A stretch of DNA of 64,000 bases from Streptomyces rubrogriseus (GCF_027947575.1 NZ_CP116256.1:1612001-1676000); one strand, 5' to 3'. Shown: positions 1-9,062, counted from the stretch's first letter. The notes: generated by a model not told the origin, from the letters alone. A program made the numbers and translations.

Positions 1-1
1 C

Positions 2-874
2 GGGTCCGACCTGCGCATCCTCGGGGTGCGGGTCGGCGAGGTGGAGTCGGTGGACCCCGAGGGCACCAGGGTCCGCGTCGGCCTCCGGCTGGACGACGGG
101 ATCAAGGTCCCCGAGGACGCGCGGGCCGTCGTCGTCGCGCCGAGCGTCGTCGCCGACCGCTACGTGCAGCTCACCCCCGCCTACCGCAAGGGCCCCGCCC
201 TCGCCGACGGCGCCGTGCTGCCCGCCTCCCGCAACCACGTCCCCGTCGAGATCGACCAGATCTACGACTCCATCACCGAACTCGGCGACGCCCTCGGCCC
301 GGACGGCGCCAACTCCGACGGCGCCCTGTCCGAACTGCTGAGGACCGGCGCCGACAACCTCGACGGCAACGGCGAGGCCATCGGCGACGGCGTCGAGGAG
401 TTCGGCAAGGCCGCCAAGACCCTCGACGGCAGCAGCGGGGACCTGTTCAGGACGCTCGCCGGCCTCCAGACCTTCACCACCATGCTGAAGAACAAGGACA
501 CCGACGTGCGCACCGCCCAGGAACGCCTGGACGAGGTCGTCGGCTTCTTCGCCGACAACAAGGACGACCTCACCGGTGCGCTGGAGGAACTCGGCAAGGC
601 CCTCGGCCAGGTCAAGACCTTCATCGAGGACAACCGGGGCGAGCTGAAGAAGAACGTCGACCGGCTCGTCCCCATCACCCGGACCCTGGTCGAGCAACGT
701 GCCTCGCTGGCCGAGGCGCTGGACGTGGCACCGCTGGCCGCCGACAACGTCGTGAACGCCTACAACCCCGACACCCGCACCCTCGACGGCCGCGCCAACC
801 TCAACGAGATCAGCAGTGGCGGCCCGCTGCTGCCGCTGCCCGTGGCCGGGACGGAGAAGGGGGAGGGGCGATGA
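2..874 (+). CDS. MCE family protein (MceD-like position), 5' end outside the window
   Basis: This is the 3' part of an MCE (MlaD-type) substrate-binding protein. The reading frame is open from base 2, so the true start lies upstream. The visible part begins inside the MCE domain (GSDLRILGVRVGEV), continues through the typical VVVAPSVVADRYVQL strand, and ends in a helical Mce C-terminal region of Leu- and Asp-rich heptads. Mce proteins of actinobacteria form a cell-envelope complex with two YrbE permeases and an ATPase to import lipids or sterols. The next gene starts inside its last codons (ATGA overlap), so the genes are translationally coupled. Counting back from the mce/Mas boundary it is third from the end, the usual place of MceD, but the letter is inferred from order only. 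Confidence 0.9.
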   Translation, partial: GSDLRILGVRVGEVESVDPEGTRVRVGLRLDDGIKVPEDARAVVVAPSVVADRYVQLTPAYRKGPALADGAVLPASRNHVPVEIDQIYDSITELGDALGPDGANSDGALSELLRTGADNLDGNGEAIGDGVEEFGKAAKTLDGSSGDLFRTLAGLQTFTTMLKNKDTDVRTAQERLDEVVGFFADNKDDLTGALEELGKALGQVKTFIEDNRGELKKNVDRLVPITRTLVEQRASLAEALDVAPLAADNVVNAYNPDTRTLDGRANLNEISSGGPLLPLPVAGTEKGEGR

Positions 875-2130
875 AGCGCGCGACGCTCCCCGGGGGCCGG
901 GTGGCCGGCCTCACCGCCGGGGGACTGGCCGCCCTCGGACTCGCCCTCGCCCTGACCGTCGGCGGGGTCACCGTCGTACCGAGCGGCTTCGACGGCATCG
1001 AGGACCTGCCGCTGCCCGGCGGCGCCGACCTCGGCGACCACCCCTACACCGTCACCGCGGAACTCCAGGACGTGCTCAGCCTCGTCCCGCACTCCGCGGT
1101 ACGGGTCAACGACGTCGCCGTCGGCCGGATCACCGGCATCGAACTCGGCGAGGACGACTGGTCCGCCCGCGTCACCATGGAGATCAACGGCAAGGTGCGG
1201 CTGCCCGCCGACGCCACCGCCCGCCTCGAACAGTCCAGCCTGCTGGGCGAGAAGTACGTCCAGCTCGTCGCGCCCGCCAAGGAGACCGGAGCCGGCCGGC
1301 TGACCGACGGGAGCGTCATCCCGCTGGCCCGCACCAGCCGCAACACCGAGGTCGAGGAGGTGTTCGGCGCGCTGTCGCTGCTCCTCAACGGCGGCGGTGT
1401 CAACCAGCTCAAGACCATCACCCGGGAGCTCAACGCCGCGCTCGGCGGCCGCGAACCCGAGGTCCGCTCGATGCTGAAGCGGGTCAACACCCTGGTGGGC
1501 GACCTCGACGACCACCGCGGGGACATCACCGACGCCCTCGACGCCGTCAACCGGCTCTCCTCGACCCTCGCCACCCGCAAGGAGGACGTCGGCACCGTCC
1601 TCACCGACCTCTCGCCCGGACTGAAGACGCTGGAGAGGCAGCGCGGGTCCCTGCTGACCATGCTGCGCTCCCTCGACACGCTGTCCGGCGTCGCCGTCTC
1701 CACCATCAACGCGAGCAAGGACGACATGATCGCCGACCTCAAGGCCGTCGCGCCGACGCTGCGGGCCCTGGCCGACGCGGGCACGGACCTGCCCGACTCG
1801 CTCCAGGTGCTGCTGACGTACCCGTTCACCGACGAGGTGCTGCGCGGGGTGAAGGGCGACTACCTCAACACGTACCTGAGCATGGTCGCCGTGCCCGGGA
1901 CCGAGGTGATCCCGCCGCTGGTGGACGGGGGCACGCCCGGGCCGACCGCGTCCGCGACGGCGCAGGACGGCGGATCGGACCCGGCCGCGAAGAAGCCGGC
2001 CGCCAAGGACCCGGCCGCCAAGGAGCCGACCTCGCGGAAGGGGTCCCCGGGAAAGCAGGGCTCCGCCTCGCCGCTGCCGCTGCCCTCCGTGTCCGGGACC
2101 GGGCCGGCGTCCGGGGGTGAACACGGGTGA
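871..2130 (+). CDS. MCE family protein, MceE-like position
   Basis: An MCE protein of 419 residues with an N-terminal hydrophobic segment (about residues 10-38), one MCE domain (about 55-130, with the conserved EKYVQL strand), a helical Mce domain to about 340, and a low-complexity Ala/Lys/Pro/Ser tail. After the membrane segment it has the motif EDLPLPGG, the landmark following the acylated Cys of mycobacterial MceE lipoproteins such as LprK. Here the Cys is absent (VVPSGFDG stands in that place), so it is probably anchored by an uncleaved signal rather than as a lipoprotein. It overlaps both neighbours by 4 bases, which indicates one polycistronic operon. Confidence 0.9.
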   Translation: MKRATLPGGRVAGLTAGGLAALGLALALTVGGVTVVPSGFDGIEDLPLPGGADLGDHPYTVTAELQDVLSLVPHSAVRVNDVAVGRITGIELGEDDWSARVTMEINGKVRLPADATARLEQSSLLGEKYVQLVAPAKETGAGRLTDGSVIPLARTSRNTEVEEVFGALSLLLNGGGVNQLKTITRELNAALGGREPEVRSMLKRVNTLVGDLDDHRGDITDALDAVNRLSSTLATRKEDVGTVLTDLSPGLKTLERQRGSLLTMLRSLDTLSGVAVSTINASKDDMIADLKAVAPTLRALADAGTDLPDSLQVLLTYPFTDEVLRGVKGDYLNTYLSMVAVPGTEVIPPLVDGGTPGPTASATAQDGGSDPAAKKPAAKDPAAKEPTSRKGSPGKQGSASPLPLPSVSGTGPASGGEHG

Positions 2131-3428
2131 TCACGCTCGCCGTACGGCTGAAGAACCTCGCCTTCCTCCTCATCGCCGTCCTCGCCCTCTCCTTCCTCGG
2201 CATCCGCTACGCCGACCTGGGCCGCTACGTGGGCGTCGCCGACTACTACACCGTCGACGTGCAACTCCCGCGCACCGGAGGGCTGTTCACCCACTCCGAC
2301 GTGACCTACCGGGGCGTGTCGGTGGGCCGCGTCGGTCCGATCGACCTCACCGCCGAGGGCGTCGTCGCCGAACTCCGCATCAAGAAGTCCGCGCCCCGCA
2401 TCCCCGCCGACACCAAGGCCGTGGTCGCCGGGCTCTCCGCCGTCGGCGAGCAGTACATCGACCTGCGGCCCGAGAGCGACGGCTCCCCCTACCTCGCCGA
2501 CGGCACCCGCATCGAACAGGCCGACACCGAGGTGCCGGCGCCCGTCACCGACGTCCTCACCAGCGTCGACGACCTGGTGAGCTCAGTCCCGCTGGAGGAC
2601 CTGCGCACGGTCGTCGACGAGTTCGGCAAGGCCTTCGAAGGACACGGCGACGACCTCCAGGTGCTGCTCGACAGCGGCAGCGACTTCGTCGAGGCCGCCG
2701 ACCGCGCCCTGCCGTCCACCACGCTGCTCATCAACGACGGCGAGACCGTCCTGCGCACCCAGGCCCAGGAGGCGCAGGCCATCCGGGGCTTCGCGGTCGG
2801 AGCGAAGGACCTGGCCGCCGCCCTCAAGGGCTCCGACGCCGACCTGCGCCGCCTGCTCGCGGTCACCCCCGAGGCCGCCACCCAGGTCAGCGGCCTGCTG
2901 CGGGACCTCGACCCGAGCCTCGGGGTCGTCCTCGCCAACCTGCTGACCACCTCCGAGGTAGCCGTCACCCGGCAGCGCGGCATCGAGGAACTCCTCGTGA
3001 AGTACCCGGCGGCCGTCTCCGCCGGTGCCACCGCCGTCGACGGGGGCAAGCTGGACCTCGGCCTGGCCGTCACCTTCTTCAGCCCCCTGCCCTGCACCGA
3101 CGGCTACGGCGGCACCCGCTACCGCAACGGCCTCGACCTCGGCACCGCGCCCGCCCTCAACACCGACGCCGCCTGCACCGCCCCGGCGTCGGGCGGGAAG
3201 AACGTACGCGGCTCGGCCAACGCCCCGACGAGCGGCCCGGTCCCCGACCCGGCCACCCCCGGCTCCCTGCCCTCGGGCGGCGGCCGGACCACCCCGGCCG
3301 GGGGCGGCTCCCCGGCCGAGGACGGCTCCACGGCCCTCCCCGGTGCGCTCGCCCTGCCCGGACAGAGCGGTGAGGCACCGGCCGGCCTGACCGGTCTCCT
3401 CGCCCCGGCCGCCGGGGGTGCGCGATGA
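2127..3428 (+). CDS. MCE family protein, MceF-like (last mce gene)
   Basis: A 433-residue MCE protein with an N-terminal membrane anchor (about residues 8-26), an MCE domain (about 35-115, motif VVAGLSAVGEQYIDL), the long helical Mce region, and a Gly/Pro/Ser-rich C-terminus. A short stretch before the tail (FFSPLPCTDGYGGT, with a second Cys further on) resembles the cysteine-containing ends of MceF proteins. It starts within the stop of the preceding gene and is followed, again with a 4-base overlap, by the Mce-associated proteins. It probably completes the periplasmic MCE assembly that delivers lipid substrate to the YrbE permease, whose genes must lie upstream of this window. Confidence 0.9.
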   Translation: MITLAVRLKNLAFLLIAVLALSFLGIRYADLGRYVGVADYYTVDVQLPRTGGLFTHSDVTYRGVSVGRVGPIDLTAEGVVAELRIKKSAPRIPADTKAVVAGLSAVGEQYIDLRPESDGSPYLADGTRIEQADTEVPAPVTDVLTSVDDLVSSVPLEDLRTVVDEFGKAFEGHGDDLQVLLDSGSDFVEAADRALPSTTLLINDGETVLRTQAQEAQAIRGFAVGAKDLAAALKGSDADLRRLLAVTPEAATQVSGLLRDLDPSLGVVLANLLTTSEVAVTRQRGIEELLVKYPAAVSAGATAVDGGKLDLGLAVTFFSPLPCTDGYGGTRYRNGLDLGTAPALNTDAACTAPASGGKNVRGSANAPTSGPVPDPATPGSLPSGGGRTTPAGGGSPAEDGSTALPGALALPGQSGEAPAGLTGLLAPAAGGAR

Positions 3429-3937
3429 GGCGGGCCCGGATCCTCGCCGGAGCGGGGCTCGTGCTGGCCCTCGGCGTCTGCGGCACCGGCGCGTGGACGT
3501 ACACGCAGGCCCGCACCGACGACGGGCTCGCGTACGGCCGGGAGCGGGACGAGGCGCTCGCCGACGGGCGGGACGGCATCGCCGTACTCACCACGCTCGA
3601 CGCCGCCACCCGGGAGCGGGCGGAGCGGAGCATCCGGGACTGGCGTGCCGTCTCCACCGGGCCGTTGCGCAAGGAACTCGGCGGCACCGAGGCGGCGGCC
3701 GGGACCTCGGCGCGGGGCACCGTCACCGAGGCCGCCGTCACCGCGCTCGACACCCGGTCCGGCACGGCCAAGCTCATCGCCACCGTGCGCGTCGAGGTCA
3801 CCCCCGGCGGGGCGAAGAAGCCGTCCACCGACCGCAAGCGCCTGGAGGCGGTCCTGGCCCGCACGGGCGAGGGGGAGTGGAAGGTACGGGCACTGAGCGC
3901 CGTTCCGGTGGCGGAGGAGAAGGGCGGGGAGCGATGA
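3425..3937 (+). CDS. Mce-associated membrane protein, type A (first copy)
   Basis: A 170-residue protein with one N-terminal membrane segment (about residues 5-25) followed by an extracytoplasmic domain. It carries the pattern AVLTTLD, then a helix ending in a Trp and a polar strand (DWRAVSTGPL), then a beta region (VTALDTRSGTAKLIATVRV) and a terminal Trp strand. That is the layout of the Mas/VirB8-like accessory proteins encoded after mce genes. Its closest match in the window is the third member of this set, two genes downstream. It overlaps both neighbours by 4 bases. A scaffold or stabilising role for the Mce complex is inferred from family and position. Confidence 0.8.
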   Translation: MRRARILAGAGLVLALGVCGTGAWTYTQARTDDGLAYGRERDEALADGRDGIAVLTTLDAATRERAERSIRDWRAVSTGPLRKELGGTEAAAGTSARGTVTEAAVTALDTRSGTAKLIATVRVEVTPGGAKKPSTDRKRLEAVLARTGEGEWKVRALSAVPVAEEKGGER

Positions 3938-4668
3938 CACCGACGTGGTTGCAGCGCAGGAGCGCCGCACCGGAGCCCGGCACGGTGGACGAGCCGGCCC
4001 ACGGCACGGACGGCTCTGCCGAGCCCGAGGCCGCCGAGCCGGAGGAGGCCCCCGGCACGGACGCCACGGACGCCCCTGCCGAGCCCGAGCCCGAGCCCGA
4101 GGCCGCCGAGCCGGAGGAGGCCCCCGCCGCCCGTCCGCCGAACGGACGCCTGCGGAACGCGGTCCTGGCGGGCACCGCCGTCGCCCTCGTGCTCGGCGGC
4201 TGCGGATTCTTCTACGGGGCCCACCAGTTGAGGTCGCAGGCGCCCGCCCGGAACCAGGCGCTCACCGACGCCGAGGCCACCTCCCGCGTCGCGGGCGACG
4301 TCGGCAACGCCCTCGCCCGGATCTTCTCCTACACCCCGGACGGCACCGCGGCCGCCGAACGCTCCGCGAGCACCGTCCTCGACGGCCGCGCCGCCCGCCA
4401 GTACGAGACCCTCTTCGCCCGGGTCCGCGACGACCTCACCGAGCAGCGCGTCACCCTGAGCACCCGGGCCGTACGCACCGGAGTGATCGAACTCGACGGC
4501 GACCGGGCCCGCCTGCTGGTCTTCCTCGACCAGACCTCCCACCGCGGCCCGGGCAAGGGCAAGGGCGGCAAGGGCGACGCCGGGGCGACCACCGCGGCGG
4601 CCCAGCTCACCGTCACCGCACGGCTCGACGACGACCGCTGGCGGATCGTCGACATCAAGGCCCGCTGA
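3934..4668 (+). CDS. Mce-associated membrane protein, type B (first copy)
   Basis: A 244-residue protein: an acidic Pro/Glu/Ala-rich cytoplasmic leader (about residues 10-65), one membrane segment (about 72-95), then an extracytoplasmic domain with the motif NQALTDAEATSRVAGDV, an FSYTPDG turn, and a beta strand pair (IELDGDRARLLVFLDQTS). The leader contains an exact 33-base duplication that doubles the EPEAAEPEEAP segment. The start is the ATG overlapping the upstream stop (ATGA); the frame is open further upstream but that part runs through the previous gene. It is clearly paralogous to the fourth gene of the set. It belongs to the Mas family and probably works with the Mce transporter. Confidence 0.8.
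   Translation: MTPTWLQRRSAAPEPGTVDEPAHGTDGSAEPEAAEPEEAPGTDATDAPAEPEPEPEAAEPEEAPAARPPNGRLRNAVLAGTAVALVLGGCGFFYGAHQLRSQAPARNQALTDAEATSRVAGDVGNALARIFSYTPDGTAAAERSASTVLDGRAARQYETLFARVRDDLTEQRVTLSTRAVRTGVIELDGDRARLLVFLDQTSHRGPGKGKGGKGDAGATTAAAQLTVTARLDDDRWRIVDIKAR
4021..4125 (+). repeat. Exact 33-base direct repeat inside the type B Mas gene
   Basis: Bases 4021-4053 are repeated exactly at 4093-4125, a period of 72 bases (24 codons), so the frame is kept. The unit encodes EPEAAEPEEAP. This looks like a recent slippage or duplication event in the low-complexity cytoplasmic leader and may vary between strains. Confidence 0.9.
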
Positions 4669-4694
4669 CCATGCGCGGGAGACTGGAGCAGCCC

Positions 4695-5243
4695 ATGAAA
4701 CGCGCGGTCCGCCTCCTCGGCGTCGGTCGCGGGCGGCCGCTGCCCGCCCTGGCCCTGGCCCTCGCCCTCGTCGCGGGCGGCTTCGCCGCCTGGGCCGGGC
4801 AGGACTGGTACCGGGCGGCCCACGACGAGCAGGCCGATTACGCCGCACAGCGGGACGCGGCGCTCTCCGCCGGCGAGCAGGCCGTGCAGAACCTGAACAC
4901 GCTCGACCACCGTGAGCTGAAGCGCGGCCTGGACCTGTGGGAGTCGTCCACCACCGGCGAACTGCACGACCAACTCGCTTCCGGACGCGACGAGTTCACC
5001 GCCCAGGTGAAGGAGGCGAAGACGGTCAGCACGGCCCGGGTGCTGTCCGGCGCCGTCACCGAACTCGACGACCGCGCCGGACGCGCCCGGGTGCTGGTCG
5101 CCCTGCGCGTCACCGTCGAGGCGGCCGACGGGGCGAAGAGCGACAAGGACAGCCGGATGCTCGGCGAACTCACCCGGACCGACGGCCGGTGGAAGCTGAG
5201 CGCCCTGGGCCAGGCGCCCGTCGGCGGGACGTCGACCGGCTGA
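4695..5243 (+). CDS. Mce-associated membrane protein, type A (second copy)
   Basis: A 182-residue protein with a positively charged N-terminus, one membrane segment (about residues 15-36) and an extracytoplasmic domain with AVQNLNTLD, a Trp helix (LWESSTTGEL) and a beta region (VTELDDRAGRARVLVALRV). Order and motifs match the first type A gene. The start chosen is the ATG preceded by GGAG at a 6-base spacing; an in-frame ATG 24 bases upstream lacks a ribosome-binding site. It is separated from the preceding gene by only 26 bases and is expected to be in the same operon. Confidence 0.8.
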   Translation: MKRAVRLLGVGRGRPLPALALALALVAGGFAAWAGQDWYRAAHDEQADYAAQRDAALSAGEQAVQNLNTLDHRELKRGLDLWESSTTGELHDQLASGRDEFTAQVKEAKTVSTARVLSGAVTELDDRAGRARVLVALRVTVEAADGAKSDKDSRMLGELTRTDGRWKLSALGQAPVGGTSTG

Positions 5244-5291
5244 GCCGGTCCCGTACCGCGAGAGCCGGCCGCAGCGAGGAGGACACGCACC

Positions 5292-6053
5292 ATGTCGACG
5301 ACCCGTCACCACATCAACCGCCAGCGGCGCCGCCAGGCCCGCGAGACCCGGCCCGCCGCCCCCGCCGGGCACCCGCAGGGTACGCCGGTCCGGACCGGCG
5401 GGCGCGGCGCCACGGCCGTCCTGACGCCCGTCGGCGCCGGTACCGCCGACCCGCCCACCGCCGGGGACGAGAAGGCCGCCCCGGCCCGGTCGCGCCGCCC
5501 CGTGGTCCTCGTGCTGCTGTGCGCGCTGACCGTGCTCCTCGGCGGCTTCGCGGGCTGGGCGCACGCGGAGGCCGAGGGGCTCAGGTCCGAACCCGCCCGG
5601 AGCAACACCGCACTGACCGACCTCGCCCGCACCAGCGAGATCAAGGGCCAGGTGGCCAAGGCCGTCGACCGCCTCTTCTCCTACGACCACGCCGACCCCG
5701 GCGCCCTCGACGAGGCGGCCCGGGACCTCCTGACGGGCAAGGCCGTCGGCCAGCACCGCGACCTGCTCGCCGACGTCCGCGCCCGGGCCGACGAGCAGAA
5801 GGCGGTGATCACCACGACGGTCACCGAGAGCGCCGTCGAACGCATCGACGGCGACCGGGCCCGGGTCCTCGTCTACGCCGACCAGAGCAGCGTCGCCACC
5901 ACCGGGAAGAAGGCCGCGACGGACGAGGGGAGCAAGACGGACGGGGCGGCCGCGCAGGACGAGGGCGTGTACGCGGCGGCCATGCTCGCCGTCGACGTCG
6001 TGCACCGCGACGGACGCTGGCTGGTCTCCACCCTCGACACCTTCGGCCGCTGA
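5292..6053 (+). CDS. Mce-associated membrane protein, type B (second copy)
   Basis: A 253-residue protein with a basic, Pro/Ala-rich cytoplasmic leader (to about residue 70), one membrane segment (about 72-92) and an extracytoplasmic domain. The motifs NTALTDLARTSEIKGQV, FSYDHADPGAL and ERIDGDRARVLVYADQSS align with the first type B protein two genes upstream. A 48-base gap with AGGAGG ahead of the ATG separates it from the previous gene. It is the last of four Mas-like genes, giving the order A-B-A-B, which suggests a duplicated pair. Its function is inferred to be accessory to the Mce transporter. Confidence 0.8.
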   Translation: MSTTRHHINRQRRRQARETRPAAPAGHPQGTPVRTGGRGATAVLTPVGAGTADPPTAGDEKAAPARSRRPVVLVLLCALTVLLGGFAGWAHAEAEGLRSEPARSNTALTDLARTSEIKGQVAKAVDRLFSYDHADPGALDEAARDLLTGKAVGQHRDLLADVRARADEQKAVITTTVTESAVERIDGDRARVLVYADQSSVATTGKKAATDEGSKTDGAAAQDEGVYAAAMLAVDVVHRDGRWLVSTLDTFGR

Positions 6054-6127
6054 GCCGCACGGCCGACCGCCCGCGTGGGCCACTTCCCGCCCCCGCGTCC
6101 CCGACGGATCCGACAGGAGTGACGACC

Positions 6128-7390
6128 ATGTCCGTACGCCGTGCCCGACGCCTGTACTCCGGCCGGGCCCGCAAGGGACTGCGCACGACCGCGCTCGCGG
6201 TGGCGGCCATGGCGGCCCTCACCGCCTCCCAGGCCCCCGGCCTCACCCGGGACTCCGAGGACAGCCACGCCGGGCCGGCCGCCGACGACCTGGGCCTGCC
6301 GACGGCGGACGGCCCGTTCGCCGCGCTCGCGCCACCGGGCGACGGCTCCTACCACACCGAACTCCCGCCCCTCAGGACGCGGAGCGGCGGGCCGGTCCCG
6401 CCCGCACTCGGGCCCCAGATCCGCGCCCAGTCCGGCATTCCGGCCACCGTGCTGCGCGCCTACCGCGCCGCCGAGACCGCCGTCGGCAGGACGGACCCCG
6501 GCTGCCGGCTGCCCTGGGAACTGCTCGCGGCGATCGGCAAGGTCGAGTCCGGCCAGGCACGCGGCGGCGCGGTGGACCGGAACGGCACGACCCTCGGCCG
6601 TATCACCGGACCGCCCCTGAACGGACGGGGCTTCGCCCTCATCCGGGACACCGACGGCGGCGCCCACGACGGCGACACGGTGTACGACCGGGCGGTGGGC
6701 CCGATGCAGTTCCTGCCGTCGACCTGGGCCCGCTGGGGTGCGGACGGCAACGGCGACGGCCGCGCCGACCCGAACAACGTCTTCGACGCGGCGCTGGCGG
6801 CCGGGCACTACCTGTGCGCGGGCGAGCGGGACCTGGGCCGGGCGGCGGACCTGGACCGGGCGGTCCTCAGCTACAACAACTCCCGCACCTATCTGCGACT
6901 GGTGAGGTACTGGCTGGAGTTCTACAGCCGCGGCGTCCACCCCGTCCCCGACGGCAAGGGCGTCCTCCCGAAGAGTCCCGGCGCGGGTGGTGACACCCGG
7001 GCGACCGAGCCCGTCGACGGCGAGGGCGGCGGGGGCCACGGGAACGGCGGGGGCAGCGGGGACGGCGGCATCGTCATCGGCCCGGACCCGGGCACCACGC
7101 CGGGCAGCCCCGGGCCGTCCACCCCGCCGGTGCCCTCGCCGAGCCAGGACCCCTCCCAGCCACCCACCGGATCCCCCTCCGAAACGCCCAGCGAGTCCCC
7201 CGGCGGGACCCCCACCGACACCCCGGCACCCTCGCCGGACCCGACCGGTACGAGCCCTTCGCCCACCCCCACGGACGACTGCACCGCGGAACCGGGAACC
7301 GCGTCCCCCGACCCCACGGCCTCCCCGACGGACGCGCCCTGCCCGAGCCCGTCGGACACCTCGCCGACGCCGGGCACCCCGGCCGGGTAG
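6128..7390 (+). CDS. Secreted lytic transglycosylase with Pro/Ser/Thr-rich tail
   Basis: A 420-residue exported protein. A basic N-terminus and hydrophobic segment (about residues 18-37) form a signal peptide. The central part (about 95-270) is a lytic murein transglycosylase-like domain: WELLAAIGKVESGQA contains the catalytic-type Glu, followed by AVGPMQFLPSTWARWG and, later, AVLSYNNSRTYLRLV, which matches the SLT/MltB-like family. The last 130 residues are Pro/Ser/Thr repeats, probably a wall-spanning linker. The ATG has AGGAG about 8 bases upstream. Its place behind the mce/Mas genes suggests that it opens peptidoglycan for assembly of that machine, which is an inference from context. Confidence 0.88.
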   Translation: MSVRRARRLYSGRARKGLRTTALAVAAMAALTASQAPGLTRDSEDSHAGPAADDLGLPTADGPFAALAPPGDGSYHTELPPLRTRSGGPVPPALGPQIRAQSGIPATVLRAYRAAETAVGRTDPGCRLPWELLAAIGKVESGQARGGAVDRNGTTLGRITGPPLNGRGFALIRDTDGGAHDGDTVYDRAVGPMQFLPSTWARWGADGNGDGRADPNNVFDAALAAGHYLCAGERDLGRAADLDRAVLSYNNSRTYLRLVRYWLEFYSRGVHPVPDGKGVLPKSPGAGGDTRATEPVDGEGGGGHGNGGGSGDGGIVIGPDPGTTPGSPGPSTPPVPSPSQDPSQPPTGSPSETPSESPGGTPTDTPAPSPDPTGTSPSPTPTDDCTAEPGTASPDPTASPTDAPCPSPSDTSPTPGTPAG

Positions 7391-7417
7391 GGGCGGCCGG
7401 GCGGGCCGGCCACGGGG

Positions 7418-9046
7418 TCAGCCCGCCTGACCCATCCCGGCCGCGTTCGGCCAGCCCGTCGCCGGGACCGACTCCAGGCCGTTGGTGCCCCTGACCTGGG
7501 CGGCCGTGAGACCGCCGCGGGCCGGGACGCCGGGCGGGGTGGGCCCGAACGGCGGCGGGTACGCGGCGGCCGGGGCGGGTGCCGGAGCCGGGGCCGGCAT
7601 GGGCTGCGGGGCCGGTGCCGGGTGGGGGACCGGCACCGGCCCGGGATACGGCACCGGCTGGGGGACCGGCACCGGCTGGGGCACCGGCGCGGGGCCGGGC
7701 ACGGCGGCCGTCGCCGGAGCCACCGGCACCGCGGCGGGGAGCGGCATGCCGGTGCCGGCGGCGGGGGCCGGAGCGGCGGCGAGCCCCGGGGCACCGGCAC
7801 CGGCGGTCTGGGCGGTGATCGCGCGCATGCCGGAGCCGTTGGTCTCGTACATCAGGCGGTCCACCGCCGCCGTGCCCGAGCTGTAGCCGGTCCCGGTGGC
7901 CGGCCCGGGCACGGCGGCCCCCCTCCCGGCCCCGTAGAGCACCTGTTCCAGGCCGGACACCAGGCGACGCACGTCCGTCTGGGGGCGCACCACGAGACGC
8001 AGGAAGCGGCTGGACGAACCGATCTTGTTGCCGCACTCCCGGACCAGCACCCGGTGCTCGGTGAGCATGCGGTCCCGCACGGCGGTGCCCTCCGCGCCGA
8101 CGGGAAGCCGGACGAAGAGGAAGTTGCCCTGGGAGGGGTAGACGGTCAGGCCGGGCAGCGCGGACAGCTGGGCGGCCATCTCCAGGCGGTCCCTGCGCAC
8201 CTGGTGCAGGCTCCGCGCGTACTCGGGGCCGTGGTCGCGCAGCATGAACACCACGTGCTCCGCGAAGGAGTTGAGGTTCCACTTGGGCAGCATGGCGCGC
8301 ACCCGGCCCGCGAGCGCCGGGTTGGCGACCAGGTAGCCGAAGCGGATGCCGTGCAGTCCGAAGTTCTTGCCGAGGCTGCGCAGCACGACGACGTTGGGGC
8401 GCAGCATCGCCTCCTGGACCACGCTGGGTTCGGCCTCGGCGTCGGCGAACTCCAGGAAGGACTCGTCGATCACGACGAGGTCCCGGTCGGCCATCGCGTC
8501 CATGAACTGCACCAGCGCCTGCTTGTGCAGATAGCCGCCGTCGGGGTTGTTGGGGTTGCAGACGACCACGGCCCGGGTGCCCCTGGCGCGGACGAACTCG
8601 CCGTACCGGGCGAGGTCGAGGGCGAAGCCGCCGGCCTCCTGGAGCGGGAACATGTCGACCCGCTTGCCGGTCTCCATGGGCTGGTCGGTCCAGCGGCCGA
8701 AGGTGGGGACGGGGACGGCGAGGGACTCCCGGACCAGCAGGTGGTCGATCCAGGTGATCAGCTCCGTGGAGCCGTTGCCCATCGCCACGCACTGCGGCGG
8801 GAGCTGGAGCAGACTGCACAGCTCGGCGGTGATGGTGTCGGCGCTGCTCGGGTAGTACGTGACGATGTCGCGCAGTCGGGCGGCCATCTCCTCGAACATC
8901 GCCGGGGTGGGGAAGTACGGGTTGCAGGGGATGCAGAAGTCCACCGGTCCCGCGCCCGCCGCCTCGCCGCTCTCCCGCGTCAGCGCCGCCATCGAGGGGC
9001 TGTGCGCCGCGGTGCTGCGGAACAACGAGGTGACGTTGCCGGACAA
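7418..9046 (-). CDS. Class I/II (histidinol-phosphate-type) aminotransferase with long Pro/Ala tail, TTG start
   Basis: A PLP-dependent fold-type I aminotransferase of 542 residues. The catalytic domain covers about residues 30-375: CNPYFPTP substrate loop, YYPSSADT, VVCNPNNPDGGY, VIDESFLEF, the PLP lysine in RSLGKNFGLHGIRFGY, and the Arg strand LRLVVRP near the end. It resembles histidinol-phosphate or CobD-like aminotransferases. The remaining 165 residues are Ala/Pro/Val/Gln repeats (PVPQPVPVPQPVP) ending in a non-repetitive GLTAAQVRGTNGLESV segment; such a tail is unusual for the family. The start is a TTG with GGAGG 5 bases upstream; no ATG or GTG fits the conserved N-terminus. A hairpin sits just before the ribosome-binding site. 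Substrate unknown. Confidence 0.82.
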   Translation of the reverse strand: MSGNVTSLFRSTAAHSPSMAALTRESGEAAGAGPVDFCIPCNPYFPTPAMFEEMAARLRDIVTYYPSSADTITAELCSLLQLPPQCVAMGNGSTELITWIDHLLVRESLAVPVPTFGRWTDQPMETGKRVDMFPLQEAGGFALDLARYGEFVRARGTRAVVVCNPNNPDGGYLHKQALVQFMDAMADRDLVVIDESFLEFADAEAEPSVVQEAMLRPNVVVLRSLGKNFGLHGIRFGYLVANPALAGRVRAMLPKWNLNSFAEHVVFMLRDHGPEYARSLHQVRRDRLEMAAQLSALPGLTVYPSQGNFLFVRLPVGAEGTAVRDRMLTEHRVLVRECGNKIGSSSRFLRLVVRPQTDVRRLVSGLEQVLYGAGRGAAVPGPATGTGYSSGTAAVDRLMYETNGSGMRAITAQTAGAGAPGLAAAPAPAAGTGMPLPAAVPVAPATAAVPGPAPVPQPVPVPQPVPYPGPVPVPHPAPAPQPMPAPAPAPAPAAAYPPPFGPTPPGVPARGGLTAAQVRGTNGLESVPATGWPNAAGMGQAG

Positions 9047-9062
9047 GTGGACCTCCGTAAGT

